DNA of 41,026 bases. Origin: JAUVXY01 sp964392345. GTDB lineage: Bacteria > Actinomycetota > Humimicrobiia > Humimicrobiales > Humimicrobiaceae. The notes under the pieces are model-generated. The model ran no database searches and had not been told where the DNA came from. It was given only the letters and a program-made list of their open reading frames with translations. This document shows positions 24,443 to 32,913 of the stretch, one piece after another. The first letter of the stretch is position 1. Each line of letters opens with the position of its first letter. A program made the translations under genes and the position numbers. Location: assembly GCA_964392345.1 (NCBI GenBank), contig CAYMPQ010000005.1, positions 1 to 41,026 on the forward strand. Direction: 5' to 3'.

Positions 24443-25915
24443 TTATCCCTTTTGCATTACACTGTCAACTACTTTTTTCCCTAAATTGTGCAGCCTGTTT
24501 AATTTTTTCTCACTGTCACTTTCTGCATAAATTCTAACCACTGCTTCAGTCCCGGAAGGTCTTATCATCACCCAGCTGCCGTCATCCATCACATATTTAT
24601 AGCCATCAATAGTTACCACTTCCCTGGTGCCCTCTGTTTGCAAAATGTCAGGGACTCTTTTTGACAGCATCTCTTTTAATTTTTCCTTTTGGACCGCACT
24701 TATCTCGTAATCAAGCCTTCTGTAAACAAAATATCCAAAATCATTATAAATTTCTTCCAGGATATTATTTATTGTCCTGCCCTCTTTGCACATCGTCTCA
24801 ATCAGCTTTAGCCCAATAAATATGCCGTCTCTCTCAGGAATATTTCCTTCTTCCCACAACCCCCCGCTTTCTTCTCCTCCTATAACAACACCGCCTTTGA
24901 GTATCTCATCGCTTATGTATTTAAACCCGATAGGAGTTGTTACAAGTTCAAGGCCATACTTTGAACATATTTTGTCTATTACAGAAGAAGTAGAAACAGT
25001 TTTTACAACTTTTCCCGCAGGTTTTTTGTTCTTTACAATATGGTTAAGCAGTACCGCAAAAATATGGTGCGAACTTATAAAGTTCCCATCTTCCCCAAGT
25101 GCTGCTACCCTGTCGCCATCTCCATCCAGACATATACAAAGCGCACACTTTTCTTTTTTTATGGCGCTTACGGCATCATTTAGGTTATCCCCGATAGGCT
25201 CAGGGTTTATTCCTCCAAACGCAGGATTTAAAACTGAGTGTATCTCTATAATCTTTCCGGGGCTTATTGCCTCCAGCATATCCCTGTAAAGATTTTGGGC
25301 AGCGCCATACATTGGATCTATTAGAACCTTAAAATTAAAATTTTTAACAGCATCCAAATCTACCAGGCTTAAAACATGTTTCCTGTATCCTGTGGTAAAA
25401 TCTTCTACTATTATATTTTTATCATAGTTAAAATTACTGTCAGCATAACAAGAAGGACAGCTGCTGCCTTTTATATACTGATTAACGCTGTCTTCAATTT
25501 CAGCCACTATGTCTGGCGTAGCCGAGCCTCCATAGGAGCCTTTTATTTTATAACCATTATAGTAATAAGGATTATGGCTTGCCGTTATCATAATTCCAAG
25601 ATCTGCGCTCCTTTTTACGACGGCAACTGACAGAGCAGGGGTCGGGATAAAATTAGATGAAATATATGTTTTAACATTATTTGCCGCAAGGGTGCTGCTT
25701 ACGGTTTTTGCAAACCTATCCGACATGAACCTTGTATCATAACCAACAACTACTGTGGGACATTTTTTCCTGCCGCCAGTTTTTAGCTTTAAGTACTTGC
25801 ATACCCCGCTGGTAACCATTTTGATTTTTTCTACAGTAAAATCATCTGCAATAATGCCCCGCCAGCCATCCGTTCCGAATTTTATCAGCTTTCCGCCTGT
25901 TTTTGATTTTTCCAT
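24443..25915 (-). CDS. Phosphomannomutase/phosphoglucomutase
   Basis: Converts mannose-6-P to mannose-1-P (and possibly the glucose pair) for nucleotide-sugar synthesis. The 490-residue alpha-D-phosphohexomutase has its four signatures: the phosphoserine loop TASHNPYYYNGYK (about 112-124), the metal loop DGDGDR (about 270), the sugar-binding loop GGEESGG (about 345) and the phosphate-binding RPSGTEAVVRIY (about 455). The ATG at 25915 follows gmd by 10 bases, so it is in one operon. Substrate preference between mannose and glucose phosphates cannot be told from the sequence; the gmd/rmd neighbours favour mannose. Confidence 0.92.
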   Translation of the reverse strand: MEKSKTGGKLIKFGTDGWRGIIADDFTVEKIKMVTSGVCKYLKLKTGGRKKCPTVVVGYDTRFMSDRFAKTVSSTLAANNVKTYISSNFIPTPALSVAVVKRSADLGIMITASHNPYYYNGYKIKGSYGGSATPDIVAEIEDSVNQYIKGSSCPSCYADSNFNYDKNIIVEDFTTGYRKHVLSLVDLDAVKNFNFKVLIDPMYGAAQNLYRDMLEAISPGKIIEIHSVLNPAFGGINPEPIGDNLNDAVSAIKKEKCALCICLDGDGDRVAALGEDGNFISSHHIFAVLLNHIVKNKKPAGKVVKTVSTSSVIDKICSKYGLELVTTPIGFKYISDEILKGGVVIGGEESGGLWEEGNIPERDGIFIGLKLIETMCKEGRTINNILEEIYNDFGYFVYRRLDYEISAVQKEKLKEMLSKRVPDILQTEGTREVVTIDGYKYVMDDGSWVMIRPSGTEAVVRIYAESDSEKKLNRLHNLGKKVVDSVMQKG

Positions 25916-25925
25916 GCTACACCCT

Positions 25926-26888
25926 TTATATTGTCTTCTTTAGCTGATTATAGTCATACTCTACCATTATTTTTACCAGCTGCTCAAAATTGACGCTTGG
26001 CTCCCATTTTAACTTTTCTCTGGCTTTTGAAGAATCGCCTACCAGCAGATCTACTTCAGCGGGCCTGATAAACCTTTCATCAATTTTTACATATTTTTCC
26101 CAGTCAAGCCCAAGACATGAAAAAGCAGCTTCAACCCACTGTTTTACAGAATGAGAATGTCCGGTGCTTACAACATAGTCTTCGGGACTTTCCTGCTGCA
26201 GCATCAGCCACATGGCTCTTACATAATCCTCGGCATATCCCCAATCTCTTCTTGAATCTAAATTTCCCATATAAAGGTCTTTGGCTAATCCTAATTTTAT
26301 TTTTGCTGCGCCATTTGTTACTTTTTTTGTAACAAATTCAAGTCCCCTCCTTGGAGACTCGTGATTGAAAAGTATGCCGCTGCAGGCAAACATATCATAA
26401 CTTTCCCTGTAATTTACAGTCATATAGTGGCCATAAGCTTTAGCAACTCCATACGGGCTTCTTGGATAAAATGGCGTGTTCTCATTTTGCGGAACTTCCC
26501 TCACTTTTCCAAACATTTCTGAACTTGAAGCCTGGTAGAATTTAATATCTTTATTTAGGTGCCTCACAGCCTCAAGCATTCTCGTAACTCCAAGTGCCGT
26601 AAACTCTCCTGTCAGTACTGGCTGCTTCCAGGAAGTCGGTACAAAAGACATGGCCCCTAAATTATAGATTTCATCCGGGTTTGATTCTTTTACAGCGCTT
26701 ATAATGGAAAGCTGGTCCAAAAGGTCAGCCTGGACAAATTTAATCTTCTCCCTTATGTGTTCTATCCTGTCTAATTTTTCAACTGAAGATCTTCTAACCA
26801 TCCCATAAACCTCATACCCCTTGCTCAGCAAAAAATCTGCAAGATATGAGCCGTCCTGCCCTGTTATACCGGTTATCAATACTCTCAT
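25926..26888 (-). CDS. gmd: GDP-mannose 4,6-dehydratase
   Basis: Converts GDP-D-mannose to GDP-4-keto-6-deoxy-D-mannose, an NADP-dependent step. The 320-residue extended short-chain dehydrogenase has the GxxGxxG nucleotide loop GITGQDGSYL (7-16), the active-site SSSEMFG (about 121), and YGVAKAYGHYM with the Tyr-x-x-x-Lys pair. NHESPRRGLEFVTKKV and LGNLDSRRDWGYAEDYV-type segments are characteristic of Gmd. The gene lies between the second nucleotidyltransferase and the phosphomannomutase, so GDP-mannose supply and use are linked. Confidence 0.95.
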   Translation of the reverse strand: MRVLITGITGQDGSYLADFLLSKGYEVYGMVRRSSVEKLDRIEHIREKIKFVQADLLDQLSIISAVKESNPDEIYNLGAMSFVPTSWKQPVLTGEFTALGVTRMLEAVRHLNKDIKFYQASSSEMFGKVREVPQNENTPFYPRSPYGVAKAYGHYMTVNYRESYDMFACSGILFNHESPRRGLEFVTKKVTNGAAKIKLGLAKDLYMGNLDSRRDWGYAEDYVRAMWLMLQQESPEDYVVSTGHSHSVKQWVEAAFSCLGLDWEKYVKIDERFIRPAEVDLLVGDSSKAREKLKWEPSVNFEQLVKIMVEYDYNQLKKTI

Positions 26889-26940
26889 AATTTTTTTGTC
26901 TCCTTGGCTAAATTTTTATTTTTATATTAGCTCCAGCTCA

Positions 26941-28056
26941 TCAAAATGTAATCTGCCCTGCACCAATCTTTGAATTAATATTTATCCTGATTCCATTTTT
27001 TAAAATATTATCATTCCCAATTGTACTGTTATCCCCAATTATTGACATATCGCCTACCTTCACATTTTCTCCGATTGTCACATTTTTAGAGATTACTGAA
27101 TTGGCAATATGACAATTTTTGTGTATTTTACAATTATCAAAAACCACGCTCCTGGAAATCTCGCAGCCGGAAAAAATACTGCAGTTTTTTCCTATTACTG
27201 TGAGCGGTAAAATCTTAGCGCCTTTTTCTATTACGGTCCCTTCCCCCACAAGCACAGGACCGGAAACAAAATTTTCTTTGCTGAATTTTGCTCCTTTCCC
27301 AACATAAATATTTTGAAAAGCTTCCCTGTAAGGAAACTTAAAATTAACTTTCCTCTCAAGCATATCATGATGAGCCAATAAATATTTCTCCGGAGTCCCA
27401 ACATCAAGCCAGTAAGAACCAGACACAAAACCAAATATCTTATATCCCCTGCTTAAAGCATCCGGAAAAAGTTCCCTTTCAAAAGAATACTTTTTTCCTT
27501 TCGGTACCAGGTCCATTATATGCGGCTCAATTATATATGTGCCGGCATTTATTAAATTAGTTTTAATTTCTTCCTGCCTGGGTTTTTCTAAAAACTCTTT
27601 TACCCTCTGTTTACCATCAACAGGCACCAGGCCATACGATGTAGGATCTTCAACCGGTGTCAGGGAAATAGTTACGTCTGCATTTTTTTGCTTGTGAAAA
27701 GAAATCATATCTTTTAAGTTAAGAGAGGTTAGGATATCACCGTTAAACACCATAAAGCTGCTGCCGTCAAGATATTTTTCTACATTTTTTACAGCGCCAC
27801 AGGTTCCGAGCGGAGAGCTTTCAGTTATACATGTAAGTTTTACCCCAATACTTTTTCCATCACCAAAATATTTTAAAAATATATCAGGAAGATAACAGGT
27901 AGAAAGTATGATATCTTTGAGACCATAAAATTTAAGCCATGAAATAAAATTATGCATAAAAGGCTTGTTTAGAAAAGGCAGCATTGGTTTTGGGTTCAGA
28001 CATGTAAGCGGCCTGAGTCTTGTTCCTTCTCCGCCTGCAAGTATTACTGCTTTCAA
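26941..28056 (-). CDS. Mannose-1-phosphate guanylyltransferase-like protein
   Basis: Second nucleotidyltransferase with a beta-helix tail, 371 residues. The signature is LAGGEGTRLRPLTCLNPKPM (6-25), with GTCGAVKNVEKY and FNGDILTSLNL for sugar and metal binding; hexapeptide-type repeats fill residues about 260-365. It sits between gmd and the rmd-like gene, which makes mannose-1-P guanylyltransferase (GDP-mannose synthesis) the best reading. The start is TTG at 28056, overlapping the previous stop (TTGA), with AAAGGAG 6 bases upstream. It shares its architecture with the protein at 19671. Confidence 0.85.
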   Translation of the reverse strand: MKAVILAGGEGTRLRPLTCLNPKPMLPFLNKPFMHNFISWLKFYGLKDIILSTCYLPDIFLKYFGDGKSIGVKLTCITESSPLGTCGAVKNVEKYLDGSSFMVFNGDILTSLNLKDMISFHKQKNADVTISLTPVEDPTSYGLVPVDGKQRVKEFLEKPRQEEIKTNLINAGTYIIEPHIMDLVPKGKKYSFERELFPDALSRGYKIFGFVSGSYWLDVGTPEKYLLAHHDMLERKVNFKFPYREAFQNIYVGKGAKFSKENFVSGPVLVGEGTVIEKGAKILPLTVIGKNCSIFSGCEISRSVVFDNCKIHKNCHIANSVISKNVTIGENVKVGDMSIIGDNSTIGNDNILKNGIRININSKIGAGQITF

Positions 28057-29036
28057 TTAAGCTCCTTTCCAATTTCCTCTCTCCAGTACTCAAGCACGCT
28101 CCTGAGAGAGTCTGTAATGCTGTATTCCGGTTTCCATCCTGTATGGCTCCTGAGCTTGCTGTTGTCGCCATAAACAATATCTGTATCAACCGGTCTAAAT
28201 TTATCTTTATCCACTTTTATTGTAATATCCTTCCTTCTGCTGGTTGACATTAAAACATCTAATAAATATGAGATTTTATACTTTTTCCCCGAACATACGT
28301 TGTAGGCCTGTCCAATTTTGCCCCTGTTAATTATATAGCTATAAGCTTTCACAACATCCCTTACATCTAAGAAATCACGATATGCTTCTATGTTTCCAAC
28401 TTTTACAACAGGCTCCCTGATGCCATTTTCTATTTCTGCAATCTGCTTTGCAAAATCAGAGCATACAAATCTTTCCGACTGCCCCGGCCCGATATGGTTA
28501 AAGGACCTGCTGACAAGTACAGGAATGCCGTACGCCCTATGGTAAGTTATGGAAAAGAAATCCAATGCAGCTTTACTGATAGCATACGGGTTTGAAGGAT
28601 AGATCTTAAAATCCTCGTCTATTGCCTTTTTTTTGTCATTTGCTTCACTATATTCTTCTGCAGTGCATACCACTAATATTCTGCACTCGGGACAATAATT
28701 TTTCAAACTTTCCAGAATGTTAATCCCGCCAAACACATTAGACTTAAAAGTCTCCACAGGATTTTCCCATGACCAGTTAACCGAGCTCTGGGCTGCAAGG
28801 TGATAAATTTGTTGCGGTTTAAACTTTACAATTATATTTTCAACACTTTTTTTATCTTTTATATCAACTTCCAAAACTTTAATTTTGTTTTGAGCCTCAT
28901 CTGCGCCAAATTTATCAATGCTAAAGTTTGCTAATTTTAAGTCAGCACCTAAAATTTCATGATTGCCATCTTCCAGCAGGTATCTGGTAAGATGTTTCCC
29001 TACAAATCCTGCAATTCCCGTTATCAAAATCCTCAA
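28053..29036 (-). CDS. GDP-6-deoxy-D-mannose reductase-like (Rmd type)
   Basis: Probably reduces GDP-4-keto-6-deoxy-mannose to GDP-D-rhamnose. The 327-residue short-chain dehydrogenase has the nucleotide loop GIAGFVGKHL (7-16), the active-site CTAEEYS and YAISK (Tyr-x-x-x-Lys). Rmd-like stretches are IYHLAAQSSVNWSWENPVET and SFNHIGPGQSERFVCSDFAK. The start is TTG at 29036 behind GGGAGAG. The neighbours gmd, nucleotidyltransferase and mutase form the complete pathway. A dehydratase or epimerase on another GDP sugar is the alternative; the FNHIGPGQ and FVCSDFAKQI stretches favour Rmd. Confidence 0.82.
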   Translation of the reverse strand: MRILITGIAGFVGKHLTRYLLEDGNHEILGADLKLANFSIDKFGADEAQNKIKVLEVDIKDKKSVENIIVKFKPQQIYHLAAQSSVNWSWENPVETFKSNVFGGINILESLKNYCPECRILVVCTAEEYSEANDKKKAIDEDFKIYPSNPYAISKAALDFFSITYHRAYGIPVLVSRSFNHIGPGQSERFVCSDFAKQIAEIENGIREPVVKVGNIEAYRDFLDVRDVVKAYSYIINRGKIGQAYNVCSGKKYKISYLLDVLMSTSRRKDITIKVDKDKFRPVDTDIVYGDNSKLRSHTGWKPEYSITDSLRSVLEYWREEIGKELN

Positions 29037-29155
29037 AAGTCATCTCTCCCGGCCAATTAATTTATTAATAATTTTACCATTGTGCCTTCTATTTTAATAT
29101 AAAACCAAAACTATATAAAATAAAATGATAAAAGAATGAAGTTAAAATTATTTAT

Positions 29156-30037
29156 CTACTTTTTAAAACATCTGAAGCATTGCTTAAAAAAAGTAATAAA
29201 GACTCTAAAAGCTAATACTATGATTAGCAAAGGAATCAGTAAAACCTTCCAGCTTTTTTTATAATTCTTCCAGAAAAAATAAAATACGCTTCTCTGCATT
29301 CTAAAACAGGCTTTCAGCTCCCCGTTTCCGCTGCTCCCGCCAATATGGTGAAGAATATTGGCGCAGGGATAGTAATACACTTTCCAGCTTTTTTGCCACA
29401 TTCTATAGCAAAGATCCAAATCTTCCACATACATAAAATATCTTTCGTCAATAAGACCGGTATCCTCAAGTGCTTTTCTCCTGATTATCATAGCTGAGCC
29501 CGACACCCAGTCAACTTCAAATGGAGCATCTCTATTTGCATCAGCCAGCTTGTATTTTCTTGAAAAAGGATTATTGGGAACAATATTTGTGAGTATAGTG
29601 TGAAAAGCTGCATTAAAAATAGAGGGGAATTTTCTGCACGATAGCTGGACAGAACCATCGCTGTTTATAATTTTTGGCCCTGCTATCCCTACTTTTTTAT
29701 TTTTTTCCATAAAATTTACAAGACTGTCCAAAGAATTTTTATAGACCTTGCAATCGCTGTTTATTAAAAGTATATATTTTGAATTTGTCTTACTTATTGC
29801 CTTATTATTTGCAGCAGCAAAACCTGTATTTTTACTGTTGCGAAGCAATTTAACTTGTGGAAAATTTTTTTGAACTAACTCACGCGACCCATCTGTAGAA
29901 GCATTATCAACTACTATAATTTCATATTTTAAAGAAGGCGGATTTTCTAATATGGAATTCAGGCAGTCCCTTAAAAAATTTAGACTGTTATAACTTACGA
30001 TACTTATTGTTAAGTCTTTAATTTCTAATTTACTCAA
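29156..30037 (-). CDS. Family 2 glycosyltransferase, rhamnosyltransferase-like
   Basis: GT-A fold enzyme of 293 residues resembling WbbL-type rhamnosyltransferases. It has the nucleotide-sugar site (TISIVSYNS at 10-18, VDNASTDGS near 45), a metal-binding INSDCKV near 92, and the acceptor region WVSGSAMIIRR with YVEDLDLCYR near 200. One C-terminal membrane stretch (about 265-285) tethers it to the membrane. The start is TTG at 30037, with AAGAAG very close, so the exact start is uncertain. A TATAAT box lies at 30138-30143, downstream of a terminator, so it may head the transcript that runs into the rmd-gmd genes. Confidence 0.82.
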   Translation of the reverse strand: MSKLEIKDLTISIVSYNSLNFLRDCLNSILENPPSLKYEIIVVDNASTDGSRELVQKNFPQVKLLRNSKNTGFAAANNKAISKTNSKYILLINSDCKVYKNSLDSLVNFMEKNKKVGIAGPKIINSDGSVQLSCRKFPSIFNAAFHTILTNIVPNNPFSRKYKLADANRDAPFEVDWVSGSAMIIRRKALEDTGLIDERYFMYVEDLDLCYRMWQKSWKVYYYPCANILHHIGGSSGNGELKACFRMQRSVFYFFWKNYKKSWKVLLIPLLIIVLAFRVFITFFKQCFRCFKK

Positions 30038-30137
30038 CTTCTTTTATTAACTTATATTATTAGAAAAATCAATTTGCTTTTAGCTGGCTGAATCTATATT
30101 GTGCGAGTTACATATTGCATAGCACCTGGCTAAAATT

Positions 30138-30143
30138 ATTATA
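30138..30143 (-). promoter_or_regulatory. Candidate -10 element upstream of the GT2/rmd operon
   Basis: TATAAT in TGTTATAATAATTTT on the minus strand, about 100 bases before the glycosyltransferase start and downstream of the terminator at 30197-30229. The -35 box is weak. The pair of terminator and -10 suggests a fresh transcript for the sugar-nucleotide genes. Confidence 0.4.
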
Positions 30144-30196
30144 ACATATTGTAATTTGGCATTATATATTTTTCCAATGCAAACACTTTATGTAAT

Positions 30197-30229
30197 AAAA
30201 AAGATGGCTTCGAAAAAGCCATCTTTTTT
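30197..30229. terminator. Bidirectional rho-independent terminator
   Basis: GATGGCTT (30203-30210) pairs perfectly with AAGCCATC (30216-30223) over a 5-base loop. The stem is flanked by six A's on the left and six T's on the right, so it can stop transcripts from either strand. On the minus strand it ends the orphan-antitoxin transcript. Confidence 0.88.
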
Positions 30230-30319
30230 AAAAGCTGCAGCCTGCGAATTCTACATTCTCACAGTTTTAACTCTTCCACCCTGTTTAACCTGCAAATATA
30301 TATGAATTTTTTATAGATT

Positions 30320-30547
30320 TTAGCCCTTCTTTGATTTTTGTTTTTTTTCTTTTGCATCAGCTTCCAGCATTTTTCTTGCTATTCTCAGCTCTGTTTTTTT
30401 TCTTATCTCGTCTGTATAAACTCTTATTTCTGCAACCAATCTATTGTACCGTGTAATGTATATGGTCTCGCCTAAATTTTTGGTTAGATACTTTGTGAGA
30501 TTGATTCTTAAATCATTGGTATCAACCTTCATTATATCGTCGTTCAT
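30320..30547 (-). CDS. Orphan Phd/YefM-like antitoxin
   Basis: 75-residue protein resembling the DNA-binding half of Phd/YefM antitoxins: MKVDTNDLRINLTKYL, then ETIYITRYNRLVAEIRVY, the usual short beta-alpha-beta start in which the protein restricts its own promoter. The C-terminal part is lysine-rich (EKKQKSKKG), where antitoxins normally wrap around the toxin. No toxin gene (Doc, YoeB, PIN) lies on either side; the next genes are glycosyltransferases. A strong Shine-Dalgarno (GAGGAGG) precedes ATG 30547, and TATAAT occurs at 30614-30619. It is transcribed alone, ending at the terminator at 30197. A stand-alone regulator or a solitary antitoxin is likely. Confidence 0.65.
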   Translation of the reverse strand: MNDDIMKVDTNDLRINLTKYLTKNLGETIYITRYNRLVAEIRVYTDEIRKKTELRIARKMLEADAKEKKQKSKKG

Positions 30548-30613
30548 TCCTTTGCTTCCTCCTCAATCAGTAAAAATTTATAATTATTATTTTATGGTAA
30601 AAAACTCTTAACA

Positions 30614-30619
30614 ATTATA
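30614..30619 (-). promoter_or_regulatory. Candidate -10 of the orphan antitoxin gene
   Basis: TATAAT in GATATAATTG on the minus strand, 67 bases before the ATG. The -35 is poor. The surrounding sequence is very A+T-rich with AACATGTT palindromes (near 30640), where an autoregulating antitoxin could bind; this is speculative. Confidence 0.35.
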
Positions 30620-30741
30620 TCATATTTTGTTTAAAAAAACATGTTAAAAAAATATTAATTTTTACTAATTTTTTTATAGCCAATACTTGTGCAGTTATAT
30701 TATAGCTTTTTTAGAATAATGTTATCCTTTTTACTTACCTC

Positions 30742-31908
30742 TCATTTTTTCATTTTAGCGAGCCCGTAGATGTATCCAAAAGATTTTGCCAGATCTATAT
30801 AAAAAAGCAGAAACGGCACGAAAATTATTGACAGCAGTCTTCCAATTTTTTTAACTTTAGCTCCGCAAGGCATTCCCCATATAAATTGCAGCCTTCTGTA
30901 AGGCTTAAATACATAGCCCGCAAACAAAGGGACCAGTACAGCTAAAAACCATTTGTTTAGGCCAAACGCTGCAGCCAGCACTGCAAACAAAAAAATAAAG
31001 GATGCAAATCTTATCAAGTGGCGTTGCAGGTACATCCTGCCTTTGGCATCTCCTTTGGCATACCTGAAAAACTGCCTGAATATTTGCAGCATATCTTTTC
31101 TCATCTTCCAGTATACAACTGCATCAGGATTAAATTTTATTACAAATCCTTTATCCCTTATATTAAAATTAAATTTCATATCTTCGCCATAATCCATATT
31201 CTCAGGATATCCTCCTGTACTTCTCCACACATCTTTTTTAAAACTGATATTTCTGGAAGAAGGCATAAATTTGCTTCTTTTTATCTCCTTCTTCTCTGGC
31301 ATAATGCACATTGCAAGACATCTCTCTAAAAGGTTACTGCAGGCCGGACAATTAAATCCTCCAACTACACTGCAAGAATTGCTGCTGTAGGATTTAGTTA
31401 TTTCCTCAATCCAATTTCTTTCTAAAATACATCCTGCGTCACTGACACAAATAATTTCATTTTTAGTATTTCTTATTGCAATATTCCTGCCCTGCGGGAT
31501 ATTCGCACCTTTCTTTTCAATTATTTTTACATATATCTTTACTTCTTCCTTATTGTCATATGAACTTATATCTTTACTTCTTCTGAAAAATATTTCAGAA
31601 CTAAATACAAGATTTCCATCGCTGCAGCTATCCAGTGCATCGTCTTTAACCATTCTGGCACTGACGATTGTACTTTCTATGCCTCTAATTTTATTTTTAA
31701 AAAAATCAACAGCTACCTTTAGTGTTCTGTCAACAGATCCTCCATCCACTATTACTATTTCACCGGGCAGCAGTTTTTGATACATAAGGCTTTTAAGAAA
31801 AGCGGGCATGCTGTCTTCCTCGTTATAGACAGTGGCCACAAAACTCACATCGTCTTTAACTATCCATTCATCTTTTTTGCTATTATTTAAAATATCTTCT
31901 TTATGCAT
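30742..31908 (-). CDS. Family 2 glycosyltransferase with C-terminal membrane segments
   Basis: 388 residues. The GT-A core has SFVATVYNEEDSM (22-34) and VDGGSVDRT (near 54), with a divergent insertion of about 60 residues rich in charged groups before VSDAGCILERNW (the acidic metal site). The acceptor segment GEDMKFNFNIRDKGF lies near 245. The C-terminal end has two to three hydrophobic helices (about 300-345 and 365-385), so it is membrane-bound. It resembles ExoA-type and archaeal-like GT2 enzymes that build polymer on a lipid carrier. It is the last gene of the large glycosyltransferase operon before the orphan antitoxin. Sugar donor unknown. Confidence 0.78.
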   Translation of the reverse strand: MHKEDILNNSKKDEWIVKDDVSFVATVYNEEDSMPAFLKSLMYQKLLPGEIVIVDGGSVDRTLKVAVDFFKNKIRGIESTIVSARMVKDDALDSCSDGNLVFSSEIFFRRSKDISSYDNKEEVKIYVKIIEKKGANIPQGRNIAIRNTKNEIICVSDAGCILERNWIEEITKSYSSNSCSVVGGFNCPACSNLLERCLAMCIMPEKKEIKRSKFMPSSRNISFKKDVWRSTGGYPENMDYGEDMKFNFNIRDKGFVIKFNPDAVVYWKMRKDMLQIFRQFFRYAKGDAKGRMYLQRHLIRFASFIFLFAVLAAAFGLNKWFLAVLVPLFAGYVFKPYRRLQFIWGMPCGAKVKKIGRLLSIIFVPFLLFYIDLAKSFGYIYGLAKMKK

Positions 31909-31944
31909 TTGCTAATTTATTTTCTGCTTTTTACTTTATATTAA

Positions 31945-32913
31945 CTATTTTTTAACTGGCCGTCTTGCAAAGTATAGTTTCAACGTTTTAAGGTATGTCT
32001 GCAATCTCTTCCTGTTTTGCTTTTTTGCTGTAAAAATGGATAAAATTGTAAATATTATTATCCTGTTTAAAACTCCTAAAAAATATAAAAAACTCAATAT
32101 TTCAGCATGGAATAAAGAGTAATTTTTTTTAAAATAAAGTCTTCTGCTCTTCCACACGCTGGCTTCCCTTAATGCATTATTTTCAGAAGCAATGCCGCCA
32201 TCAGCATGCTCTGCTACAAAAAATGGAAAGTAATAATTTCTGTAGCCGTTTTTGCACAGTCTAAAGCATAAGTCACTGTCTTCACTGTACATAAAATAAT
32301 CTTCATCAAAGCCGCCTGCCCTGACAAAATCTTCCCTTTTTATAAACATAAAAGCTCCGGAAAGCCAATCTACTTCCCTTGCGCTGCCATGGTTCCACCA
32401 GCTAAGAAAATATGCGCCAAAAACAGGAGAGTTTTTAAATAACCTGTATAAAAAATAACTTTCATAAAACTGCCTTGCAAGCGTTGGAAAGGACCTGCAG
32501 CTGTACTGGATGGTCCCATCCGGGTTTACAAGTTTTGCTCCAATAGCCCCCACTTTGCTGCCTTTGCTTTTTTCATCATAAAACCTAATGAACTCTTCTG
32601 CACTGCCTCTTATAAACCTGGTGTCTGGATTTAAAAAAAGCAGGAACTTTCCATTTGCTTTGCTGGATCCAAGGTTGCACGCCTTGCAGAATCCTAAATT
32701 TTTACTTTCATTGATTAAATAAATATTCCCATATTGTTCTGCAAGCATTTTAATATAATCGGCACTTCCATCCGAAGAGCCGTTGTCAACTATTATAAGC
32801 TCGCAGAAAGTAGGACCCTTGCTGCAAAGAAAAGAACTAATGCTGTCAACACAGCTTTTTATATAATTTAAGCTATTGTAATTTACTGTGATGATACTGA
32901 TATCTATACTCAA
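31945..32913 (-). CDS. Family 2 glycosyltransferase, rhamnosyltransferase-like
   Basis: 322-residue GT2 enzyme of the WbbL type. It has ISIITVNYNSLNYI (5-18), IVDNGSSDGSADYI (near 42), LFLNPDTRF (near 92) and WLSGAFMFIKRE with YSEDSDLCFRLC (near 195). Its motifs closely follow those of the protein at 29156, so both may transfer the same sugar class. The start is TTG at 32913, overlapping the upstream GT4 stop (TTGA), with GGGGAG 5-6 bases before; strong translational coupling. One hydrophobic segment near the C-terminus (about 275-295). Confidence 0.8.
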   Translation of the reverse strand: MSIDISIITVNYNSLNYIKSCVDSISSFLCSKGPTFCELIIVDNGSSDGSADYIKMLAEQYGNIYLINESKNLGFCKACNLGSSKANGKFLLFLNPDTRFIRGSAEEFIRFYDEKSKGSKVGAIGAKLVNPDGTIQYSCRSFPTLARQFYESYFLYRLFKNSPVFGAYFLSWWNHGSAREVDWLSGAFMFIKREDFVRAGGFDEDYFMYSEDSDLCFRLCKNGYRNYYFPFFVAEHADGGIASENNALREASVWKSRRLYFKKNYSLFHAEILSFLYFLGVLNRIIIFTILSIFTAKKQNRKRLQTYLKTLKLYFARRPVKK

